Shown: in pieces, positions 39,624 through 48,045 of the stretch
Layout: the number at the start of each line of letters is the position of its first letter
How positions within the stretch are numbered: the first letter of the stretch is position 1
Origin: CAVUCH01 sp963739995
GTDB taxonomy: Bacteria; Acidobacteriota; Vicinamibacteria; Vicinamibacterales; JAENWD01
NCBI GenBank assembly: GCA_963739995.1
Contig: CAVUCH010000015.1
Span: 1-64,000, forward strand
DNA length: 64,000 nucleotides
Direction of reading: 5' to 3'
Position numbers and translations under genes: made by a program
Notes under the pieces: generated by a model
Told to the model about the DNA's origin: nothing
The model's input: the letters and a program-made list of their open reading frames with translations, nothing else
The model's database searches: none

Positions 39624-40940
39624 ATGCCGGACGTGTGGCAGGTGTTGGTCGGGCTGGTCGCCATCATGACGCTGGTGCTCGCAAACGGGTTCTTCGTGGC
39701 CGCCGAGTTCTCGCTGGTCACCGTACGCAAGACGCGCATCGACCAGCTGATTGCCGAAGGCAGCGCCACCGCCCGGGTCGTCCGGCGTGCCCTCGGTGAC
39801 CCGGACAGCTATATCGCGGCCACGCAGCTCGGGATCACGATGACGAGCCTCGGGCTGGGGTGGATCGGCGAGCCAGCCCTGGCCGTCCTGCTCGAACCGG
39901 GATTGGCCGCGCTCGGCGGCGACCGCATAGCCGCCGCGACGGCACACTCGATCGCCTTCACCATCGCGTTCGCGATCATCACCGCGCTCCACATCGTGCT
40001 CGGCGAACTCGCCCCCAAAACCGTCGCGCTGCAGCATCCGGAGAGCACCTCGCTCATCGTGGCGCGTCCGACCGAGCTGTTCATGCGCGTGTTCTGGCCG
40101 TTCATCAGCCTGCTGAACGGCATGGGACGCACCGTGGTGCAGGCGTTCGGCCTCCGGGGACCCAGCGGCCACTCCCTGGTGCACTCCGAAGAAGAGCTGA
40201 AGATGCTCGTGACCGCCAGCCAGGAAGCAGGAGTCATCGAAGAAGACGAAGAGCAGATGCTGCACCGCGTGTTCGGATTCGCCGATCTCACCGCTGGGCA
40301 GGTGATGGTGCCGCGGACCGAGATGGTGGCGGTCGCAGACGATGCCCCTATGGAGTCCGTGCTGCAGGCCGTCGCGCGAGGGGCGCACGACCGATATCCG
40401 GTCTATCGCAAGAACCTGGACAACATCGTGGGCGTGCTGCACCTGGCCGATCTCGTCCCGTTACTCGCCCGCGGCGGCCTGGTCGACGTGGCCGCGCTCG
40501 CACGCGAGGCGTACACGGTGCCCGAAACGATGCCCGCAGACACGCTGCTCGGCGAGATGCGCGCGCGCAACACGCCGCTCGCGATCGTTATCGACGAGTA
40601 CGGCGGCACCGCAGGGCTGGTGACCTTCGCCGGTCTGATGGAGCGCATCGTCGGGTCGCTGGGGAAGGAAGGGGCGGCGGGACGCATCACGGTGCTCGCC
40701 GATGGATCGGCCCTCGTGGACGGGCTGGCACTCGTAACCGACATCAACGCGCAGTTCGGCCTGCACATCGATGAGGCCGTGTACAACACACTCGGCGGGT
40801 ACGTTCTCGGCCGTCTCGGCCGCCGGGCGCGATTGGGCGATCGAATCGACGTCGAGGGCCGGACGATGCGCGTCGAAGCGCTGGACGGGCTGCGGGTTGC
40901 CCGCGTCTTCATCTCGAAGCGGCGCGCCGAGCAGGCCTAG
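39624..40940 (+). CDS. CNNM/CBS-domain hemolysin-family protein (CorC-like)
   Basis: Membrane protein of the HlyC/CorC (TlyC) family, 438 residues, related to Mg2+ or Co2+ exporters. The N-terminal CNNM domain (DUF21) has four membrane segments with NGFFVAAEFSLVTVRKTRI and LHIVLGELAPKTVALQ. Two CBS motifs follow (VMVPRTEMVAVADDAPMES about 235, and around RYPVYRKNLDNIVGVLHL), then a CorC_HlyC domain in the last 85 residues (GRITVLADGSALVDGLALV). ATG 39624 is chosen over an earlier in-frame codon. The final TAG lies at the start of a dispersed 23-bp repeat. Confidence 0.93.
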   Translation: MPDVWQVLVGLVAIMTLVLANGFFVAAEFSLVTVRKTRIDQLIAEGSATARVVRRALGDPDSYIAATQLGITMTSLGLGWIGEPALAVLLEPGLAALGGDRIAAATAHSIAFTIAFAIITALHIVLGELAPKTVALQHPESTSLIVARPTELFMRVFWPFISLLNGMGRTVVQAFGLRGPSGHSLVHSEEELKMLVTASQEAGVIEEDEEQMLHRVFGFADLTAGQVMVPRTEMVAVADDAPMESVLQAVARGAHDRYPVYRKNLDNIVGVLHLADLVPLLARGGLVDVAALAREAYTVPETMPADTLLGEMRARNTPLAIVIDEYGGTAGLVTFAGLMERIVGSLGKEGAAGRITVLADGSALVDGLALVTDINAQFGLHIDEAVYNTLGGYVLGRLGRRARLGDRIDVEGRTMRVEALDGLRVARVFISKRRAEQA

Positions 40941-41095
40941 TGGCCTGTATCGGCTGAAGCGGTAGTGGATTTCGGAGCGCGGCGTCTGGCTGGCAAGGCG
41001 CGACAACCGAGCAGACCGGGAGTATTCGAGGGAGGAGCAACGCCGCCAGCCGCGATGCCCCGCCCGAAAGGCACTACTGATTCAGCCGGTCCGCG
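40937..41095. repeat. structured repeat element with terminal inverted repeats
   Basis: Begins at the stop of the CNNM gene with a 23-bp string (CTAGTGGCCTGTATCGGCTG and AAG) that recurs at 58361-58383. CGGCTGAAGCGGTAGTG (from 40951) is an imperfect inverse of CACTACTGATTCAGCCG (ending about 41090). Inside, GGCGTCTGGCTGGC and CGCCAGCCGCGATGCC could also pair. It has the look of a small non-autonomous or REP-like element of about 155 bp; there is no open frame in it. Confidence 0.65.
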
Positions 41096-41132
41096 ACGGT
41101 CGGAACGTTCCGGCCGGGCCGGCGAATTCCGC

Positions 41133-43271
41133 TCAGGTCGTCCTGAGCAGCCGGAGCCCGTTCGCGATGACGAGCAGCGACGCCCCGGTGTCGGCCACGA
41201 TCGCCATCCAGAGCGTGGCGTGGCCGGTCAGCGCCAGCACCAGAAACACGAACTTCAGCAGCAGCGACGCGGCGATGTTGGTTTTGATGTTCCGCAGCGT
41301 CGCGCGACTGAGACGCAGCGCGAAGGGGATCTTGGAGAGGTCGTCGCCCATGAGCGCGACGTCGGCGGTTTCGAGCGCAGCGTCGCTGCCGGCAGCGCCC
41401 ATGGCGATGCCGACGTCAGCGGCGGCCAGCGCCGGCGCGTCGTTCACGCCGTCGCCCACCATGGCGATTGTCCCGTAACGCGTCTTCAGCGCGTGTACGG
41501 CATCCACCTTGTCCTCAGGCAGCAGCTCCGCACGGTGCTCCGTGATTCCCAGCTCGCGGGCCACAGTGGACGCGGCTGCGGCGTTATCGCCGCTCAGCAT
41601 GACGACGCGGCGAAGACCCTGGCCGCGGAGCAGGTCGATCACGTCCCGGGCCGCCTCGCGGGAACTATCGGCGACGGTGATCATCCCGATGACCGCCCCC
41701 TCCCACGCGACGAGTACGGGGGTGAAACCGTCCGCCGCCCTCTCCAGGACCGCCGCCTCGATCTCCGGGGCAAGCAGCCCGCGTTCGCGAAAGAGCCGCA
41801 GATTGCCGATCAGCGCCGGACGGCCGTGCAGCACCGCCTCGGCGCCTAGACCGGGCAGGGAGCGGAAGCGCTCCACGGCAAGCGCGGCCGCCGCGTGCGC
41901 CCGCGCATGGTGCACGATGGCCGCCGCGATCGGGTGCTCCGATTGCGACTCGAGGGCCGCGGCGAGTGCGAGGAGGCGCGCCTCAGTAGTTCCGCCGAAC
42001 GCCGTCACGCCCACGACCGCCGGGTGGCCGTGCGTGAGAGTGCCCGTCTTGTCGAACGCCATCACGCGGACCGCGGCCAGGCGCTCGAGATGGACACCGC
42101 CTTTGACGAGCACGCCCTGCCGGGCGGCGGCGGCGAGCGCGGACACAATCGACACGGGAGTTGAAATCACGAGCGCGCATGGACACGAGATCACGAGCAG
42201 GACGAGCGCGCGGTACACCCAGTCGAGCGCCGGGGCCTGGAAGACCAGCGGCGGCACCAGGGCAACCGCCACCGCAATCGTGATCACGAAGGGCGTGTAG
42301 TAGCGCGCGAACCGCTCGACGAACGCCTGCGCAGGGGCGCGCTGGGCTTGCGCCCGATCCACGAGGTGGATGATGCGCGCAAGCGTCGTGTCACGGCGCA
42401 GCCGCGTCACGCGCATCTCGAGCGCGCCGCGGCCGTTGATCGTGCCGGCAAACAACTCGGCGCCTTCATGCTTGTCAACTGGCATCGACTCGCCGGTGAT
42501 TGGCGCCTGGTTTACCTCGCTGCTGCCCGCGACGACGGTGCCGTCGAGCGGCACTTTGGCACCCGGTCGAATCCGCAGCACATCACCCACAGCGACATCG
42601 TCCATTGGCACGCGGCGCTCGTAGCCGCCGCGCACCAGGAGCGCGTCCGGAGGCGTGAGATCCATCAGGGCGCGAACCGCGTGGCGCGCGCGGTCCATGC
42701 TGCGTGATTCCAGGTACTGAGCGACCGCGAACAGAAAGACCACAGTCGCCGCCTCGGACCACTCGCCGAGGGCGACCGCACCTGCCACCGCAATCGTCAT
42801 CAGGACGTGGATGTCGAGGGTCCGGGCCTTGAGCGACAGCAGTGCACGGCGAGCGGGATACACCCCGCCGGTCAGCGCAGAGGCGACGAACGCGACAATC
42901 GACACCGCTGGTGCGAGCTGCAACCAGTTCAAGACGAGCCCTGTCGTCAGGCACGCGCCCGATGCGAAGAGCAGGCGCTGGCGTTTGAAGGAAGGTTCGA
43001 CGACGTGCGGATGCTCGTGCTCGAGCCACGCTCGCATGCCCGTGTCTGCGACGGCGTCGGAGATGGCAGAGGCCGACAGTCGTGCGGCGTCGTACGTGAC
43101 GAGCAGCCGCCCGCCCAGCACGTCGGCCGACATCGCTTCGAGCCCCGTCAGGTGCTTCAGTCGGCGCTCGAGAATGGCGACTTCCTCATGACAGTCCATC
43201 CCGTCGATCTTGAAGACGGATTCGGCGTGGACCTCGCAGACAGGGCACACGCCTGGGACGGTGGCGGTCAT
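41133..43271 (-). CDS. heavy-metal P1B-type ATPase (Zn/Cd/Pb)
   Basis: Efflux pump for Zn2+, Cd2+ or Pb2+ at the inner membrane, 712 residues from ATG 43271. N-terminal CPVC and HMA domain with a single-cysteine GMDCHEEV (about 22-29); eight membrane helices; TGESMPVDK, the transport motif SCPCALVIS (CPC), FDKTGTLTHG (phosphorylated Asp near 404) and GDGVNDAPAL. The CPC plus the C-terminal NGLRLLRTT fit the ZntA/CadA group rather than CopA. ATG overlaps the arsR stop, so regulator and pump are co-translated. Confidence 0.95.
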   Translation of the reverse strand: MTATVPGVCPVCEVHAESVFKIDGMDCHEEVAILERRLKHLTGLEAMSADVLGGRLLVTYDAARLSASAISDAVADTGMRAWLEHEHPHVVEPSFKRQRLLFASGACLTTGLVLNWLQLAPAVSIVAFVASALTGGVYPARRALLSLKARTLDIHVLMTIAVAGAVALGEWSEAATVVFLFAVAQYLESRSMDRARHAVRALMDLTPPDALLVRGGYERRVPMDDVAVGDVLRIRPGAKVPLDGTVVAGSSEVNQAPITGESMPVDKHEGAELFAGTINGRGALEMRVTRLRRDTTLARIIHLVDRAQAQRAPAQAFVERFARYYTPFVITIAVAVALVPPLVFQAPALDWVYRALVLLVISCPCALVISTPVSIVSALAAAARQGVLVKGGVHLERLAAVRVMAFDKTGTLTHGHPAVVGVTAFGGTTEARLLALAAALESQSEHPIAAAIVHHARAHAAAALAVERFRSLPGLGAEAVLHGRPALIGNLRLFRERGLLAPEIEAAVLERAADGFTPVLVAWEGAVIGMITVADSSREAARDVIDLLRGQGLRRVVMLSGDNAAAASTVARELGITEHRAELLPEDKVDAVHALKTRYGTIAMVGDGVNDAPALAAADVGIAMGAAGSDAALETADVALMGDDLSKIPFALRLSRATLRNIKTNIAASLLLKFVFLVLALTGHATLWMAIVADTGASLLVIANGLRLLRTT

Positions 43272-43699
43272 CGCTCCGCTCCCGTCGCCGCTCGCCGCGA
43301 TGCCGGCATGGCCTCCTCTACGTGCTCCAATCCCTGCGCAAACAGCCGCACGATGTGCGCGTCGTCGAGGGCATAGAACACCATGCGGCCGGCACGGCGC
43401 GAACGGACGAGCCGAAGGCTGCGGAGCAGACGCAGCTGGTGCGAAACGGCCGACTCGCCGAGTGATAGAAGCGTGGCGATGTCGCACACACACAGCTCTG
43501 CCCTGGACAGAGCGTCAAGGATGCGAACGCGCGTGGGATCTCCGAGCGCCCGGAAGGTTTCGGCCAGCGCGCCGGCCAAATCTGCCGGGATGAGGGCCTG
43601 CCGAACCGCACGCATCTGCTCCGTGCTCCCGTGGAACACGTCGCACGCCTCGTCTGTTGACGGAGCAGCCGTGGAAGATTGGAGATTCGTCGGGGACAT
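43268..43699 (-). CDS. ArsR/SmtB-family metal-responsive repressor
   Basis: Winged-helix dimer that should release DNA upon metal binding and control the ATPase downstream. 143 residues. Both known metal sites of the SmtB/CadC group seem present: alpha3N (Cys19, His23 from the N-terminus, Cys70 and Cys72 in ELCVCD) and alpha5 (Asp113, His115, His126, Glu129). The recognition helix is SLGESAVSHQLRLLRSL. A perfect inverted repeat lies just before the ATG and overlaps the promoter. Confidence 0.94.
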   Translation of the reverse strand: MSPTNLQSSTAAPSTDEACDVFHGSTEQMRAVRQALIPADLAGALAETFRALGDPTRVRILDALSRAELCVCDIATLLSLGESAVSHQLRLLRSLRLVRSRRAGRMVFYALDDAHIVRLFAQGLEHVEEAMPASRRAATGAER

Positions 43700-43704
43700 G
43701 ACTA

Positions 43705-43726
43705 CATCTGAACGAGTGCTCAGATG
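43705..43726 (-). promoter_or_regulatory. operator for the ArsR-type repressor
   Basis: CATCTGA-8 nt-TCAGATG perfect inverted repeat five bases upstream of the arsR start. An A/T-rich -10-like string (TAATAT) lies directly upstream on the minus strand. Matches the general layout of SmtB/CadC operators. Confidence 0.7.
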
Positions 43727-43911
43727 TTCATATTATTCCGTGGGCCGCCCCGCCGCAAGAGAATTGTTGGGAGTTGGACTGGGGTATGTCGGTTGCTGGC
43801 AGCCTTACCAGCTCTCCATGCTGCCAGCCTACCGGTCAAGGTTCTGGAAGCCGCACGCGCCCACAGTGAAGGCCGGCTCCGCAGTCTGGAAGCCCCGTAA
43901 GCCGCTTTGAG

Positions 43912-44376
43912 TCAGAGCTGCGCCAGGGCCGCGTGGACCTGGGCGTAATCAGGCTCGACGCCTGGGTTTGCGGTGACTTCCCGGTGGCGGACGGTGCCGG
44001 AGCTGTCGATGACGAATACCGCCCGCTTGGCGATGCCCTTCAGGCCGCCCATGTCCGGGTTGGCGACATCGTACCCCTCGATCGTCGTGCGGTTGAAATC
44101 GCTCAGCAGCGGGAAGTTGAGCCGCTGCTGGGTGGCGAACTCCTTGAGCGCGAATGGCGTATCGGCGCTGATGCCGAACACGACGGCGTTGGCCTCGTTC
44201 AGCTGCGGCAGACTGTCGCGGAACGTGCAGAGCTCCTTCGTGCACACGCTGGTGAATGCCGCCGGGAAGAACGCAAGCACAACGTTCTTGCCGCGCAGGG
44301 CGGAGAGTGTTACGGGCTCCCGGTCCTGGTTCGGCAGGGTGAAATCAGGGGCCTTGGATCCAATTTCTACGGGCAT
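43912..44376 (-). CDS. peroxiredoxin (AhpE/BCP type)
   Basis: Thiol peroxidase of the AhpC/TSA family, 154 residues. APDFTLPNQDREPVTLSALR and VLAFFPAAFTSVCTKELCTF contain the peroxidatic Cys (TSVC) and a second Cys five residues later. IAKRAVFVIDSSGTVRHREV and DYAQVHAAL fit AhpE-like one-Cys enzymes. ATG 44376 has GGAGG upstream, and TACAAT further upstream may be a -10 box. It is single and on the strand opposite to the ABC cluster. Confidence 0.95.
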   Translation of the reverse strand: MPVEIGSKAPDFTLPNQDREPVTLSALRGKNVVLAFFPAAFTSVCTKELCTFRDSLPQLNEANAVVFGISADTPFALKEFATQQRLNFPLLSDFNRTTIEGYDVANPDMGGLKGIAKRAVFVIDSSGTVRHREVTANPGVEPDYAQVHAALAQL

Positions 44377-44701
44377 CAGTCCTCCAGAGCTGACATTGTA
44401 TCTGCCGGCGCAGCCCGGGACGTGACTGCCACAACCCAGCGCCCGCAGACCGCGAACGCTCCCGGGTCGTCAAACCTGCGTAGACGTTGCCCCTTGCCCG
44501 CCTTTCGTCCGTTCGTTTAGGATCGGAGGCTGCGTTGCGCGCCGCGGCGCTGCCTGCGGCTCACCCCGAAGCATACGCGCGCTGGTCCAGCCGGGCCGTC
44601 AGCCCGGCTCGGCAAGGCGTGCGTCTGGACCGTGGCAAATCGGGGGCACCGGCCGACGGCGGGCGTGTTTGTCTACCAGTTTCAAAACATCGGAGTTACC
44701 A
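44377..44701. other. intergenic region with hairpin
   Basis: The divergent gap between the peroxiredoxin and the Gld-type ABC cluster has no recognisable gene. A perfect hairpin AGCCGGGC-CGTCA-GCCCGGCT (44589-44609) of the same type as 27390-27407 lies in it. The rest shows nothing I can name. Confidence 0.6.
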
Positions 44702-45658
44702 GTGATTGAGGTCCAGCACCTCACCAAGCGCTACGGCACCTTGACCGCCGTGGATGATGTGAGCTTCAAGGTGGAGCGCGGTGAGATTCTCGGCTTTCTC
44801 GGCCCAAACGGCGCCGGCAAAACGACTACGATGCGCGTGCTCACGGGGTACATCCCCGCGACAGCGGGTCACGCGCTCGTGGCCGGACATGATGTGTTCG
44901 ACAAGCCGCTCGAAGCCAAGCGGCGCACAGGCTACCTCCCCGAGACGCCGCCGCTCTATCCAGACATGACCGTCGGCGAGTACCTGACCTTCGTGGCGAA
45001 GATCAAGGGGGTGCCGCCGAAAGAGCGGAAAGCGCGCATCGAGCAAGTCACGCGGAAGACCTACGTCGCCGACATGGTCAACCGCGCGTGCGGGAAGCTC
45101 TCCAAGGGTTACCGCCAGCGCGTCGGGCTCGCGCAGGCGCTCATCCACAACCCCGATGTCCTGATCCTGGACGAGCCGACCGCTGGTCTCGACCCGAAAC
45201 AGATCATCGAGACGCGCCGCCTCGTGAAGGAGCTTGCCGGCAACCACACGATCGTGCTGAGCACGCACATCCTCCCCGAAGTAGCGCAGACCTGCCAGCG
45301 TGTCGTGATCATCAACAAGGGCAAGGTCGTGGCCGTGGATACTCCGGCCAACCTTACCGCGCGACTCAGCGGATCGGCGGCGCTGCTTGTCCAGGTGGAC
45401 GGTGAACCCGCACAAGTAACGGCAGCGCTGGAGCGCGTGCCCGGCGTGGTCAGCGTACAGGCGACGGAGAGCCACGAACAGACCGCGTCCTACGAAATCG
45501 ACAGCGAGCGCGGACGGGACGTGCGCCGCGACGTGGCGCGCGCCATCGTCGGCAGCGGCTTCGGGCTGCTCGAGCTGCGGCCCGTGCGCATGAGCCTCGA
45601 AGAAGTGTTCCTGTCCCTCACCACCGAGGAACGTCCCGTGGAGGAAGCGCATGCATAA
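44702..45658 (+). CDS. ABC transporter ATP-binding protein (GldA/NatA type)
   Basis: ATPase of an ABC-2 system, 318 residues. GPNGAGKTT (Walker A, about residue 35), LSKGYRQRVGLAQAL (signature), VLILDEPTAGLDP (Walker B) and STHILPEV (H-loop). GTG 44702 is preferred because a GGAG lies seven bases upstream; an in-frame TTG at 44669 adds 11 residues. First of four genes that overlap or nearly touch (ABC ATPase, permease, GldG-like, DUF4340). In Bacteroidetes the GldAFG set serves gliding; here the set seems a general acidobacterial one of unknown substrate. Confidence 0.94.
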   Translation: MIEVQHLTKRYGTLTAVDDVSFKVERGEILGFLGPNGAGKTTTMRVLTGYIPATAGHALVAGHDVFDKPLEAKRRTGYLPETPPLYPDMTVGEYLTFVAKIKGVPPKERKARIEQVTRKTYVADMVNRACGKLSKGYRQRVGLAQALIHNPDVLILDEPTAGLDPKQIIETRRLVKELAGNHTIVLSTHILPEVAQTCQRVVIINKGKVVAVDTPANLTARLSGSAALLVQVDGEPAQVTAALERVPGVVSVQATESHEQTASYEIDSERGRDVRRDVARAIVGSGFGLLELRPVRMSLEEVFLSLTTEERPVEEAHA

Positions 45659-46421
45659 CGTGATGGCGATCGCCGGCCGCGAGCTGCGGTCCTACTTCGC
45701 CTCGCCGATTGCCTACGTGGTAATCGGATTTTTCGCCCTCGTGTTCGGCTGGATGTACGTCGGCGTGATGGGGTGGTTCGTGCAGCAGGGCACCCAGATG
45801 GGCATGGGGATGGGTGGTCCACAGAGCCTGAACGTGAACCAGCAAATGATCCGGCCACTGCTGCTCAACATGACGGTGGTCTTCCTGTTCGTCCTGCCGC
45901 TCATCACGATGCGGACGTACTCGGAGGAAAAGCGCTCGGGCACGATTGAGCTGCTGCTGACGTCCCCGATCACAGACCTGGAGATCATCCTCGGCAAGTT
46001 CTTCGGCGCGCTCGCGTTGTACGCCGTGATGCTCGCCGTGACGGTCATCCACTTCGGCCTGCTCTTCTGGTTCGGCAGGCCCGAGTGGAAGCCGCTGGCG
46101 ACCGCGTATCTGGGACTGCTGCTCTTCGGCGCGTCGTTCATCGCCATCGGTCTCTTCATCTCCAGCTTGACGAAGAACCAGATCGTCGCCGGCGCGGCGA
46201 CGTTCGCGGTGTTCCTGCTGTTCTGGATCGTCGACTGGATCGGCGCAGCGTTCGGGCCGACCGCCGAATCCGTCTTCAAGTACCTGTCGATGACCGGACA
46301 CCTCGATGACTTCATCAAGGGCGTCATCGATACCAAGCACCTTGTCTACTACGTCAGCTTCATCGCTTTCGGGCTCTTCCTGACCGCACGGTCGGTCGAC
46401 ACCGAGCGGTGGCGCGGGTAA
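45651..46421 (+). CDS. ABC-2 permease, GldF-like
   Basis: Six-helix membrane subunit, 256 residues, for the preceding ATPase, overlapping it by eight bases. IAGRELRSYFASPIAYVVIG at the N-terminus, PLITMRTYSEEKRSGTIELL, LTSPITDLEIILGKF and YYVSFIAFGLFLTARSVD are typical of GldF-type permeases. An unusual Met/Gly-rich loop (QGTQMGMGMGGPQ) follows the first helix. Confidence 0.93.
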   Translation: MHNVMAIAGRELRSYFASPIAYVVIGFFALVFGWMYVGVMGWFVQQGTQMGMGMGGPQSLNVNQQMIRPLLLNMTVVFLFVLPLITMRTYSEEKRSGTIELLLTSPITDLEIILGKFFGALALYAVMLAVTVIHFGLLFWFGRPEWKPLATAYLGLLLFGASFIAIGLFISSLTKNQIVAGAATFAVFLLFWIVDWIGAAFGPTAESVFKYLSMTGHLDDFIKGVIDTKHLVYYVSFIAFGLFLTARSVDTERWRG

Positions 46422-46425
46422 TCCG

Positions 46426-48045
46426 ATGAACAAAGCCATCAATCTTCTCGGCTGGGTAGGGACCGCCGCCGTAGTCATTGCGCTCGGGCTGCGGTTCCAG
46501 ACGATCAAGCCCGAGTGGATCCAGTATTCCTGGTACGCCGCCATGGCGGGCCTGGTGCTGGTGCTGCTCTACATGGCGTCCCAGTGGCGTGAGGTCTCGC
46601 AGACGTTCAGCCACAAGCAGACGCGGCTTGGCACGATTGCGGCCACCAGCGTCGTGCTGGTGCTGGGCATCCTGGTGGCGCTCAACTACCTGGCGTCGCG
46701 GCGGAACCACCGGTGGGACCTCACCGCGGGCAAGCAGTTCAGCGTGGCTGACCAGACGCGCAACATCCTGCAGAAGCTCGACGCTCCCGTGAAGGTGCTG
46801 GTGTTCGACAAGTCCACCAACTTCGACACGTTCCGTGATCGGCTGGACGAGGACCAGTACCTGTCGAACCGGAAGCTCACGGCGGAGTACGTGGATCCCG
46901 TGAAGGACCCGGTACGGGCCAACCAGCACAAGGTCCAGTCATTCGGCACGGCGATCTTCACCTACAAGGACCGGACCGAGACCGTGGTCGGCACCGACGA
47001 GCAGCAGCTCACGAACACCTTGATCAAGGTGCTGAGCGGCGACCAGCGGACCGTGTACTTTCTGCAGGGCCACGGCGAGCACGATACCGCCGGCAGCGAG
47101 CGTGAGGGCTACAGCACCATCTACCAGGCACTCGGCACGGAGAACTACAAGACCGACACCCTCGCGCTCGCGCAGAAGCCCGAGGTGCCCGCCGACGCCA
47201 CCGTGCTCGTCATCGCGGGTCCGCGTACGGACCTTCTGCAGGGCGAGGTGGATCCCATACGCCAGTACCTCGATCGCGGCGGCAAGCTGCTCGTCATGCT
47301 CGATCCACCCGACAAGGAGGGCCAGGCGCCGCTCACGAACCTGGTGGCGCTTCTGAAGGACTGGGGCATCCAGGCAGGCACCGACGTCGTCGTGGACACG
47401 AGCGGTGTGGGCCAGCTGCTCGGGGCGAACGAGGTCACGCCGGTCGCGGTGCGCTACCCGGCACACCCGATCGTCGAGCGCTTCCGAGTCATCACGGCCT
47501 ACCCTCTGGCCCGGTCCATCCGGCCGGTGGAGGGCGGCACGAACGGCCGGACGGCGCAGACGTTCGTGGAGAGCTCACCTCAGAGCTGGGGCGAGACCAA
47601 CACGACGGACCTCTTCGCGCAGAAGCCGATCGGGTTCGACAAGGACAAGGACGTCCAGGGGCCGGTGTCGCTGGCTGCCGCGGTGTCTATCGCTGCACCG
47701 AAACCGACCGCCGCGGCCGCACCGGAGATCAAGCCAGCGAGCGATTCCAAGACGCCGGCTGCTGACACGCCGAAGCCGGAAACCCGAGTCGCGGCAATCG
47801 GCGACTCCGACTTCGCCTCGAACGGCTGGCTCGGTGTGCAGGGCAATCGCGATCTCTTTCTGAACACGGTGAGCTGGCTCGCGCAGCAGGAGAACCTGAT
47901 CTCCATCCGTCCGCGGGATCCAGAGGATCGGCGGCTCACGCTGAGCGCACAGGCACAGCGCAACGTGGCGCTGCTTGCGTGGCTGGGCATCCCCGGCGCG
48001 ATCTTCGCACTCGGGATCTTCGCCTGGACGAGGAGGCGTGGATGA
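46426..48045 (+). CDS. GldG-like ABC auxiliary protein
   Basis: Membrane-anchored periplasmic protein of 539 residues, similar to the GldG/ABC_transp_aux family. Three N-terminal hydrophobic segments are followed by NYLASRRNHRWDLTAGKQFS (signature), YVDPVKDPVRANQHKVQSFG, VYFLQGHGEHDTAGSEREG and LVIAGPRTDLLQGEVDPIRQ; the last resembles a GATase-like fold. A single C-terminal helix (NVALLAWLGIPGAIFALGIF) anchors it. An Ala/Pro/Lys insert is at about residues 425-460. Function is not known; it works with the neighbouring ATPase and permease. Confidence 0.9.
   Translation: MNKAINLLGWVGTAAVVIALGLRFQTIKPEWIQYSWYAAMAGLVLVLLYMASQWREVSQTFSHKQTRLGTIAATSVVLVLGILVALNYLASRRNHRWDLTAGKQFSVADQTRNILQKLDAPVKVLVFDKSTNFDTFRDRLDEDQYLSNRKLTAEYVDPVKDPVRANQHKVQSFGTAIFTYKDRTETVVGTDEQQLTNTLIKVLSGDQRTVYFLQGHGEHDTAGSEREGYSTIYQALGTENYKTDTLALAQKPEVPADATVLVIAGPRTDLLQGEVDPIRQYLDRGGKLLVMLDPPDKEGQAPLTNLVALLKDWGIQAGTDVVVDTSGVGQLLGANEVTPVAVRYPAHPIVERFRVITAYPLARSIRPVEGGTNGRTAQTFVESSPQSWGETNTTDLFAQKPIGFDKDKDVQGPVSLAAAVSIAAPKPTAAAAPEIKPASDSKTPAADTPKPETRVAAIGDSDFASNGWLGVQGNRDLFLNTVSWLAQQENLISIRPRDPEDRRLTLSAQAQRNVALLAWLGIPGAIFALGIFAWTRRRG

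Noticed and set aside
43740..43911. A hidden gene or a third TGA-interrupted frame between arsR and the peroxiredoxin
   Set aside because: No frame with protein-like content or SECIS-like hairpin was found.
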